Positions 1-8,200 of a DNA stretch of 64,000 bases are shown here, in pieces (position 1 is the stretch's first letter; every line of letters begins with the position of its first letter). Source of the DNA: Tenacibaculum tangerinum (GTDB lineage: Bacteria; Bacteroidota; Bacteroidia; Flavobacteriales; Flavobacteriaceae); contig NZ_CP122539.1 of NCBI RefSeq assembly GCF_029853675.1, positions 1,941,001-2,005,000 of the forward strand, read 5' to 3'. The notes below the pieces were generated by a model. The model saw only the letters and a program-made list of their open reading frames with translations. It was not told where the DNA came from and made no database searches. The position numbers were made by a program, and so were the translations under genes.

Positions 1-336
1 TTTTTGTTGAATTTCTTCTTCTTGTTTCTGAAGCGTATTTTCCGATTTTAACTGAACTACTGGACTTATAGAATCAACTAAGGGTTTTTGCTGAATCTCT
101 TGTTCGTTGGCTTCTTGTTTTTGAACCTCTTCTTCGTTTTTATTTTGAATATTGGGTGCAAAAAAAGAATTGGTGGTGTCATTTCCTTTCGCCACAATTT
201 GATCAGCGGCTTTGTCTGCTTCTACCTCATACTTGTCACCCGGTTTTCCAATGTTTAATTTAGGCTGAATAAAACTTCCTGCTCCAGTGGTTGGAGAAGT
301 TGGCTTTGTGGTATGTTGGGTTTTTGGTGAGAACAT
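1..336 (-). CDS. eCIS-associated DUF4157-type protein, partial (N-terminus only)
   Basis: The reading frame opens at an ATG at 334-336 on the minus strand and stays open to the left edge, so only about 112 N-terminal residues are visible. The protein begins MFSPKTQHTTKPT and includes the segment FIQPKLNIGKPGDKYEVEAD. That segment closely parallels FIQRKLAFGSKGDPYEVEAD in the complete neighbour at 377-1699. The stretch then turns into Gln/Glu/Lys-rich repeats of the VQKQE type, as in the neighbour. In that family this head precedes a DUF4157 (eCIS core) domain and a variable toxin. Neither is visible here, so calling it a payload is inference from the paralogue next door. The gap to the upstream gene is 40 bp, which suggests one transcript. 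Confidence 0.75.
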   Translation of the reverse strand, partial: MFSPKTQHTTKPTSPTTGAGSFIQPKLNIGKPGDKYEVEADKAADQIVAKGNDTTNSFFAPNIQNKNEEEVQKQEANEQEIQQKPLVDSISPVVQLKSENTLQKQEEEIQQK

Positions 337-376
337 GGATAATTTAAATTTTACAGTAGTTTAGTCCAAAATTTTA

Positions 377-1699
377 CTAATGAGCATCTCTAACAAAATT
401 TGCAAATGAATCTGCATTTAACAATTGCCTTAATGTTCCATTGCCTGAATAATGGGATTCATGTTCGTAACCTAAATCAAAATTACATCCATACTTATGT
501 ACCCATTCGTGTATTAATGTAGTTACCCTATCGCTTTGAGAACTACTAAAATATCCTGGGCATAATCTAACATCAACAAAAGGTACACACCAAAAAGTGG
601 TAGCCAATGTAGAACTACTGGTACAAGCCCATGATGAATTTCCTGTTGTTTCACATTGATATCCTGCCATCCAAGCGACTACTCTTAAATAAATCAAATT
701 TGTCTTAATCCATGCAGCAAACCCTACGTTGGAAACACCTCCAAAATGAGTGGATAATGCTGTTTTAACTTTTGATGGTGTTGTTCCGTTGTAAGAAGCA
801 AGATTAGCTATTGCGCCATTTAACCAAGTTAAAGCCAAACTATGATCTGCATTAATAGTTGCATCTTTTGTTGAAGTACACCCTCCATATGGTTGAATTT
901 TTTTCTGCACCATTCCTTTTTGCTGAATGGTATGCGTTAACTCATGTGCTAACAAATGTTTTCCACCTTTGGAATTCGGATTGTATTTTCCTTCGTTAAA
1001 ATAAATATCGTTTCCGTGAGTAAATGCTTGTGCGCCTATATCTTTACTCATTTGTGCGGCTTCTGAGTCGTTATGTATGTTTACATGACTAAAGTCTGCT
1101 CCGAAGCCCGATTCCATTTCTCCTTGGGTTTGTGCATCCATTTTTTGCCCCCCACTTCCGCCTCTTAACCTGCTTTCAAAAGAAGGGGTATTTGTAGTTG
1201 AACTGGTATTTTCTGATTTCGATTGCACTGCTTCCTCTTCTTCTTGTTTTTGGACTTGTTCTTCTTTTTTACAATCGGCACATTTCGATTGTACTGCTTC
1301 TTCCTCTTCCATCATTTGAACCTCTTCATCTTCCTTACTCTGAACAGCTTCTTCCTCTTCCTGTTTTTGAATGGATTCCTCTTCTTCCTTACTCTGTACC
1401 GCTTCTTCTTCCTCCATCTTCTGAACGGGTTGTTCTTCTTCTGTAGCTTCCATCTTTTGTACCAAAGGGGTTACTTCAGCAGCCAAAGGCTTTTGTTGTA
1501 TTTCTTCTTCGCCTTCTTTCTTTTGTACCGAGGTAGCTTCTGCACCATTCCCTACTACTTTATTTGCCATTGTATCGGCTTCTACTTCATACGGATCTCC
1601 TTTGCTACCAAAGGCTAGTTTGCGCTGTATGAAGGGAGTTTTTTGTTGGTCGCTTTCCGAAGTGTGCCCTCTTATTGGTTTTCTATCTCGCTTAAACAT
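377..1699 (-). CDS. DUF4157 (eCIS core domain) protein with C-terminal aspzincin-like metalloprotease; putative injected effector
   Basis: This 440-aa protein has three parts. Residues about 1-60 are the head shared with the next gene. Residues about 60-165 are Glu-rich repeats of the form VQKMEEEE / VQSKEEEE. Residues about 186-260 are the DUF4157 domain, with its HELTH motif near 252-256. The C-terminal domain (about 270-440) carries a second zinc-like motif, HEWVHKYG near 397, with upstream DVRLCPGYFSS and downstream LLNADSFANFV. This pattern matches the lysine-specific/aspzincin (M35-like) metalloendopeptidases, although the usual GTxDYxYG third-ligand segment is changed to DLGYEHESHY. 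No signal peptide is seen. DUF4157 is a known marker of eCIS cargo, so the inferred role is a protease loaded into the injection particle. The catalytic assignment is strong by motif, and the target is unknown. Confidence 0.85.
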   Translation of the reverse strand: MFKRDRKPIRGHTSESDQQKTPFIQRKLAFGSKGDPYEVEADTMANKVVGNGAEATSVQKKEGEEEIQQKPLAAEVTPLVQKMEATEEEQPVQKMEEEEAVQSKEEEESIQKQEEEEAVQSKEDEEVQMMEEEEAVQSKCADCKKEEQVQKQEEEEAVQSKSENTSSTTNTPSFESRLRGGSGGQKMDAQTQGEMESGFGADFSHVNIHNDSEAAQMSKDIGAQAFTHGNDIYFNEGKYNPNSKGGKHLLAHELTHTIQQKGMVQKKIQPYGGCTSTKDATINADHSLALTWLNGAIANLASYNGTTPSKVKTALSTHFGGVSNVGFAAWIKTNLIYLRVVAWMAGYQCETTGNSSWACTSSSTLATTFWCVPFVDVRLCPGYFSSSQSDRVTTLIHEWVHKYGCNFDLGYEHESHYSGNGTLRQLLNADSFANFVRDAH

Positions 1700-1710
1700 A
1701 ATTCTTGACT

Positions 1711-2160
1711 TTAACTGTTCTTTACTTCTTCTCTTTTAGATTTGGTAATGTCTTGTAGCAAGGCTACCAACTGATGCCATCCGTCTGTACTTCCTGCAAT
1801 TACTGCTGCGGTTAAAACGGTATCGATAAACAAGAACAATCCTTTTTGGAATGCAGAGCTAGTTGAGGGAACTTCCATAAAGGTTTCTAAAATTCTAAAT
1901 CCCACCAATGCCAAGGCTATTCCGACAGAGAAAGACGCCAACGAGGTTCTTTTAATAAGACGCTCTTTTGAATATTGATCATCTACTATAAACAATTCGT
2001 TGAATCGTTCGGTTAATGCAAGAATAATTGGAAATGTAACCAGAAGCGAGCTAAAATTGATGCTTCCCATCGGCTTCAATGTGATTAACACTACCTCTTC
2101 TCTTGTTAAAATTATGGCGGCTATAATTACTGGAACTAAAAATATAAATTTTGATTTCAT
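1711..2160 (-). CDS. small integral membrane protein in the eCIS payload module, function unknown
   Basis: This 149-aa hydrophobic protein has about four probable membrane segments: residues about 4-19, 38-52, 74-92 and 106-126. A charged loop (DDQYSKERLIKR) follows the second, and the C-terminal tail is charged (KSKREEVKNS). The segment GSTDGWHQLVALLQ before the tail resembles the ending of holin-like or small phage-type membrane proteins, but I cannot assign a family. It lies 11 bp upstream of the DUF4157 protease gene and downstream of the astacin gene, so it is probably co-transcribed with them. Possible roles are self-protection, membrane anchoring, or cell lysis for particle release. 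None of these is shown by the sequence. Confidence 0.75.
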   Translation of the reverse strand: MKSKFIFLVPVIIAAIILTREEVVLITLKPMGSINFSSLLVTFPIILALTERFNELFIVDDQYSKERLIKRTSLASFSVGIALALVGFRILETFMEVPSTSSAFQKGLFLFIDTVLTAAVIAGSTDGWHQLVALLQDITKSKREEVKNS

Positions 2161-2228
2161 GGGTGTTTTTTTATTATTGATGAACTATTCTTGCCTCTCA
2201 GAACTCTTTAAAAAGAGCGTGCTTCTCT

Positions 2229-3311
2229 TTACCAAATCATTACACAGGTTGCTCCTGAAGATGTTTTGTAATACAGTCGTATGTTTATTATGTATTTTTT
2301 GCCTGCCACAAACTTCATGACAATGTTTGAGTTGTAATCTTCTCCACTATCGTCATCGCCCGATAGGTATACATCTTCACCGTTTACATGTTCTGAAACT
2401 ACCATTACAGTATCCATTTTCCCGAAGGTTCTTACGGTATAGTTACGTGTTTCTTTTGGCTCAAATTCAAAGTCTACTTGCTGTCCGGCTTCAATATCAA
2501 ATACCTCTGAATAAAATGGTTTGATGGTTAAAAATTTTCTGCGGTCTATTTTGGGGTAAAATTGTTTTACCCATGTAATATCTCTGGGAGAAAGTCCGCC
2601 CTGAGGTTGAATTCCGTTTTGAAACTGTGTTGGTGCAGTGATGAGTCCTGCCCCAAACGGATAGTGCATGATGGAGTTTGCATCCCAATTAGAACCTTGA
2701 ACCTCGTCTGGGTTTATTTTTCGAATAATGTTATAGTGTGTTTTTTCTCTACTCCAAAAATTAGGGGCTCCTGCCAATTCATTGTATACGGCTGTTTCAT
2801 TCCACACAATTCCTGCCTTGGGGTTTTGGTGTTCGTGTGGCAATCCTAGAGCATGACCAATTTCATGTAAAATGGTATCTTCATCGTTTAAGATATTCCA
2901 CCCAAAATTCATCGTTCGTTCGCTTTTAGAAATATCCCAGCAATCTCGTCCTACATACGACCAAGAGCCTTCTCCTTTCGCAAAACCGATTCGAATGTGT
3001 GATTCTAAGCGATTCGTAGTTTCTTCAAACTCTAATCCTATTTCTAAATCCATCCATTTTTGAAATCCATTTCTAACAGCTTCTTTTTCATTAGAAGTTC
3101 CTTTCCAAAGAATTTTTTGCTGATTGCCTAAGGTGTCAACGGCGTTGGTAAAAAAAGTATCATCATTAAAAAAATAATATTTCAGCTTGGTTCCGTTTAC
3201 CCATTTTTTTTCGAGAATAATAATTGCTTCTAATCTATTAGGCATCAATCCTAACGAAAATTCTCGAGTGGGTACTTGAGGTAAATTACAGTAATGGTGT
3301 TTGGTGCTCAT
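2229..3311 (-). CDS. astacin-family (M12A) zinc metalloprotease, putative eCIS effector
   Basis: This 360-aa protein carries the full astacin zinc signature HEIGHALGLPHEH near residues 148-160 and a Met-turn SIMHYPFGAG near 211. It is therefore predicted to be an active zinc endopeptidase. Residues about 1-110 form the N-terminal half of the catalytic domain. The last about 95 residues form a separate beta-rich domain (FYSEVFDIEAG, VHGEDVYL-like and SGDDDSGEDYNSN segments) resembling bacterial pre-peptidase C-terminal domains. No signal peptide or propeptide is visible: the N-terminus is MSTKHHYCNLPQVPTREFSL. This is odd for a secreted astacin and fits loading into a cytoplasmically assembled eCIS. 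It sits between the tape-measure gene and the DUF4157 payload genes. Confidence 0.88.
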   Translation of the reverse strand: MSTKHHYCNLPQVPTREFSLGLMPNRLEAIIILEKKWVNGTKLKYYFFNDDTFFTNAVDTLGNQQKILWKGTSNEKEAVRNGFQKWMDLEIGLEFEETTNRLESHIRIGFAKGEGSWSYVGRDCWDISKSERTMNFGWNILNDEDTILHEIGHALGLPHEHQNPKAGIVWNETAVYNELAGAPNFWSREKTHYNIIRKINPDEVQGSNWDANSIMHYPFGAGLITAPTQFQNGIQPQGGLSPRDITWVKQFYPKIDRRKFLTIKPFYSEVFDIEAGQQVDFEFEPKETRNYTVRTFGKMDTVMVVSEHVNGEDVYLSGDDDSGEDYNSNIVMKFVAGKKYIINIRLYYKTSSGATCVMIW

Positions 3312-3341
3312 GACGTTATTTTTTAGTTGTTTTCAAAATCA

Positions 3342-5231
3342 CTACCATTCGATAAATACAATTGATGGTATCCATGGTAGTTTTATCATTGAAATATTCC
3401 AGTGTAACTTTTGTAACAAAATATCTTGTGTTTTACTCTCTACAATAATTCTTGGTTGCTCTTTTGTTAAGTCTAACTTTCCTTCTCTTTGAAGAAACTC
3501 GTTTCTTAGAAGATCTGTAGACGAGTTTTTCAATACGTTCCAGTTTTGAAGGACTGCTCTTAACAGTTCTTCTGATTTTTCTTTTAATTCATCACTCAAC
3601 ACGATGTTTCTTTCTATCGGATACTGAATGGGTATGTTACACAGAAATTTTTCAAAAATTAAATTGTTTTCAAACTGCTGTTCTTTTTTTGTCGCTACAT
3701 AGTGTAATAAGTGAACTGCTTCGTTGGGTTTGATTATGGTATTCTTTTCATCTAAAAAACCACATACCGTAAAAAATTGTTTTAAAAAAGGATGTAGTAA
3801 GATGAGTCCTGCGTTTTTTACCAAGTGAGACGTTGTGTCGTTAGGCACTTCGTTTGTAGTTGTAAGATTATTGTGTAAGGCTTCTTGTAGCCTTCTTCGA
3901 TATTCGGCTTTTTTGTAATCGTTACTTGTTTCTTTTGTTAATGAATTTCTTTGTTCGTTGTCATTAAAATGCTCGCTTGCTTCTTCTGTTGTTGATTGAT
4001 TTTTGGTCTTTTCCTGTTGACTATTTGTCTCTTTTCCTGTTGTATTAGAATTATTGTTTCTTGTTTCTTTTTCAGAATTTTTATTGATCTCTTTATTGGT
4101 TATCGATTGATTCTCGGTACTATTGTTTACTGTTTTTTCTTTACTCTCTTTACTCATTTTACTAGCATCATCAATCGTAGTTGTTTTATTTTCTCTAGTA
4201 TTCGCCAACGTTTTTTCGGTGGTATTTTTTTCTTGAGAAACAGCGCTTTTTTCTTGGGGTATGTTCGTTTTTTTATGATTTTTTTCTGAATCTTCTAATT
4301 GTTTTAAACCGCTTTCTTCTTTTAGTTTACAAGTAGCTTCATCTGTCTCAGTTGTGTTTTTATTTTCAAGAGTAGCAACTGTTGTAACATCTTCCTTTTT
4401 GTTTTTGAAAACCTGATTTTTAAATAGTTGTTCTTTTGAAATCAACTCTTGTAAAAAATTGCTTAGCTCTTCTGAAAAATCGTTTGAAGCTTCAGTGTTT
4501 TTTACAGTTTTCATTTCTTCTTGAATTGTAGCTATAACCTCAGAGAAATTATGATGCAGGGTCGCTGCTATAAAAATTTGCCATAGCCTATTTTTTGTAT
4601 GCTGTGAGGTAAAAGAGAACTCTTTTATTGCTTCTAAAAACGCTGAATATCCTTTGGGTTTGTTTAAAATTCCTAGGAATAAAATTTGCAACTCGTCTTT
4701 TGTAAACTGACGAAGTAAGCGTTGTTTTTGGGTGCTACTATTGAGCGCTTTTAAAAATCGTTTTTCAAAATTTTGGTTTTCTGTAATTTCAAACAATCGT
4801 TTTTTTGTGAGATTTTTCTCGTCGTTTTGGTTCCACCACGCCGTGGTTCCATGTTGTAAAAAGTGGAAAAAAGCATCTGTGTGAGATTGTGAAATTGTTA
4901 CTGTGTTTACAGTTACGTCGTGTGCTTCTGGTTGCTTAAAAATATTTTTTAACTTCGTTAGTAATTGCTCTTTGATTGCTCGTTTTGTACCCGCTTCATC
5001 CATTGATTTATACGAATTAGACAAACCCACCTCGATGTTCAATTTTTGAATTTGCTGAATACCTATTTCACCTTCTATCTCGAGAGAATTAAAGTGTTTT
5101 TCGATTTCTGGAAACACCTCTTCCTGTAAAAAGTGTTCGATGGAATTTTTATAGGTTTCCGCCACTTTTTTACTTTTTGTGTGTACCTCAACAACTACTT
5201 TTTCGATGCTATGTTTTTGATTGTGCATCAT
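3342..5231 (-). CDS. contractile injection system tape-measure protein (Afp14-like)
   Basis: This 629-aa protein is expected to sit in the tube lumen and set particle length. Its N-terminal segment (residues about 5-80, VVVEVHTKSKKVAETYKNSI onward, with EIEKHFNSLEIEGEIGIQQI) matches the CIS tape-measure family found in Bacteroidota eCIS loci. Residues about 90-285 look helical. Residues about 287-445 are a low-complexity linker rich in Asn, Thr, Lys, Glu and Ser. A structured C-terminal part follows (about 460-629, containing LILLHPFLKQFF and FLCNIPIQYPIERN). It overlaps the preceding large gene by 4 bp (3' end of that gene at 5228), which indicates translational coupling. The disordered linker is the part most likely to vary between strains. 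Confidence 0.85.
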   Translation of the reverse strand: MMHNQKHSIEKVVVEVHTKSKKVAETYKNSIEHFLQEEVFPEIEKHFNSLEIEGEIGIQQIQKLNIEVGLSNSYKSMDEAGTKRAIKEQLLTKLKNIFKQPEAHDVTVNTVTISQSHTDAFFHFLQHGTTAWWNQNDEKNLTKKRLFEITENQNFEKRFLKALNSSTQKQRLLRQFTKDELQILFLGILNKPKGYSAFLEAIKEFSFTSQHTKNRLWQIFIAATLHHNFSEVIATIQEEMKTVKNTEASNDFSEELSNFLQELISKEQLFKNQVFKNKKEDVTTVATLENKNTTETDEATCKLKEESGLKQLEDSEKNHKKTNIPQEKSAVSQEKNTTEKTLANTRENKTTTIDDASKMSKESKEKTVNNSTENQSITNKEINKNSEKETRNNNSNTTGKETNSQQEKTKNQSTTEEASEHFNDNEQRNSLTKETSNDYKKAEYRRRLQEALHNNLTTTNEVPNDTTSHLVKNAGLILLHPFLKQFFTVCGFLDEKNTIIKPNEAVHLLHYVATKKEQQFENNLIFEKFLCNIPIQYPIERNIVLSDELKEKSEELLRAVLQNWNVLKNSSTDLLRNEFLQREGKLDLTKEQPRIIVESKTQDILLQKLHWNISMIKLPWIPSIVFIEW

Positions 5232-8200
5232 AAAAGAGGTATTAACTTATCAGTTATAAAATCTGATATATACTGTGCTTGAATTTCTACCGAACATTTT
5301 CTTAAAAATTCTAATAAAGCTTCTTCTTTTTCTATTTGCCCTTCGGTAAACCCTGTGCTAATTTCTTCTAGTATGCCTTGAATAACTTGCCTGTTTTCAT
5401 CTGTCTCTAACACTGTTTGCTGTTGACAATGAAGAATATTAAAGAATAGACGAACTTGGGCTTTATAATACTTTGAAATTAACTTTCTTTCATTATCATT
5501 ACTCGATGTCTTAAGTAAGTTGGTAGTTTTATTTAATAATTCTAAAAACAGTTCGCGTAACTTGTTGTTATTTTCACCTGTTAAAAAAGCATTACTTTTA
5601 TCTCCTATAATGTCCGCATAAGCATCATTTGTAGGAACTACGACCACTATATTTACATTAGTATCGCTACCTCCATCTTCTATATTAAACCTATTTAGCA
5701 GATAATAATTTTCAATTTCTCCTTTTGTTATTTCTTCACAGGTTTCATCTTGTATTTTCCCTATTTCTATAACTTCTGTTGCTGTATGTTCTCCACACTT
5801 GCTTGCTGCTATTAATGAAACTTTTATTTGGTCTCCATCAAAATTACTCAGGTCTTCGGTTATGGTAACTCTGTTCACTTGTGGATCTCTTTGAACGTCA
5901 TTAATTACCCATATATATTCATCCCCTTGATCGGATGTGTTGGTTAACGACAGTATCTTTCTTTCTTGATCAAAGCTGTATGTAAAGCTTGCTTTTGGTG
6001 TTGCTATTAGGGTTACAGCTTGTGTTACAAAGGTTCCTACAATACCAATTGTTACAGTACCTGAATTTGTTAATCCTGAATTGGCAGGCACGAATTCCCA
6101 TACTTTTATTGCTTCATTTAACTTTACGTTTCCTCCTGTGAGTTGTACTCCTTCAAATGTTGGTCTTACAACAACAGGATGCGGTTCTTTATCGCTTAAA
6201 CAAAAAGTTGTACCATCTAAGTCTATCTTAAATTCTGGAAATGCTATGCTCTTGGTAAATTGTGCAGTTGAAACGCAGCCGTTACCATCTGCAATTGTTA
6301 AAAATATTATATATGTGTTTTCATTTCCTTCTTTTACTGATAACTTAGGATTAAACAATTCTGTTTTTGATTCGATATTGTTTACATTCCAATGGTATTG
6401 TAATCCGTCTGGTTTTACACCATCAGGAAGAATTGCTTCAAAGGCCGCTTCGTAGAATAATTGTCCGTTATTCCATACATATCTCGATTCACTTCGTTCG
6501 GTAATACTTATTTGCTTCACTTCATAAATCCTTATTCTTGCATTAGTGGGTTGTTCGTCTTCTAAAAATTCAATGCTTTGGTCGTAGGTTCTGAAGCTTG
6601 CCACATCAACTAACAATTCACTATTTTCAATGCTCAATCCTTCAATAGCGCCTCCTACTATGGTTATGGTTCCATTTACATTGGTAAAGGAGATTCTTAC
6701 CTCCTCTTCTTTACCAAGATCTATGCAATATTTAGGTTGTATGGCTAGTTCTGATGGTGTTAGTGTATCAAATTTTATTGGTTCTATAGGAATTTCTTTT
6801 GAACATGGACCCAGTGAAATTGTTAATCCTGGGTGTATCTCATTGTTTATATCATCAATTGGCAGGGTATAGTTTTGAAAGACTTTGTTATTTATTGGCG
6901 TACGTTCTACTCTAGTACCATCTCCCATAAAATCCCAAGAATATTTGATATTCGTAAAGAAATCTGCATTGACAAAATCGCTATCGTGCCATTTTAACAG
7001 ATAGGTTACCCTAGCTCTTGATTTATCGGCATTGTATTCAATGGGACGATCTACAGTTACCGTCAATTCTAACGCTGGATATACCGTAAGTTCGCAATCG
7101 GTAGGTTCGCCATTTACCGTAAATGTGATTGGTTTTCCTAACAAACTTTTGTCTATTTTGGTAATGTCTATTTTCCATTTTTTGTCTTCCTCATCGAAAT
7201 AAACTCCCGACTCCACTCCTTCATTAACATTGGCTTTTACTTCTCCATCAAGTGGTCGTAGAGTAAAAATTAATGGTTCCATTTCAGTATTATTTTGTAA
7301 GCAAATATTATTTTGTGGTAATATTAAAAACGGTGGTTCTTTGGGTATGATAAAGTTCACAGGCGCACAGTCTGAACAACACATATAGGGCAACGAAAAA
7401 TCTGCCACCACTGTGTTTCTTAGGGTTTCGTTTTCACGTATGGGTTGATTCTCGTCGAAGTACAATGGCTTGTCCGTTTCTAAAACTACAGGATTGTATA
7501 TCTGGAAAAAGTATTCACCTTTGGGTACTAAAGTGTCTTTAATAGTAATACGCATACCTATAGAGCCATCTTTATACATAATTGTTTCTTCGGCATTCAG
7601 GGTTTTAGACATTCCTGTTTTAAACCAAATTCCATTTAAAAAAGCTGTTAAGTTACTTACGGTTTCTGCTAGTGTTTTTCCTACTAACACAATATTACTA
7701 ATAGATGCTTCTTTTTCCTTATTGAAATAATTCGCATCTACAAATGAAAACGCAATGCTTGAACTTTCATCCCATAATTTGATAACTCCTCCGTTTTCAT
7801 AGAACATTTCTTTTTCAAAAAAGGTATCTTTTGAAGGAAAAAGCTCATCTTTTATGAATTCAGTTTCTGTATTGGTTGTAATGGGTTGGTTTTTAAATAC
7901 AACATCTAGTACCACCTCTTCGAACGTATTTTTATCGGCTGCATTTTCGGTTACATATACCATTACAAAAGTTCCTCCAGGTATTACTCCTGCTTTGTGT
8001 TCAAGTCCTGGGTGTTGTTTTACAAATTCAGAAAGTTGTATTCTTTCTAAAATCTTTTTCTTTCTTTTATCTATTTCGGCAAGTAATGTTTCTAACTTTT
8101 TTCCTGAACAACAAACGATAGATAGCTGGTTAATAAGCAGTCCTAAAATTTGCTTGGTTGATGGTTGTAATGACGTACCGCTATACGTTGCTTGTAGCCT

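Noticed and set aside
1198..1618. Overlapping plus-strand frames opposite the DUF4157 gene
   Set aside because: They are antisense shadows of Glu-rich repeats and read as Leu/Phe-rich low-complexity sequence without a family.
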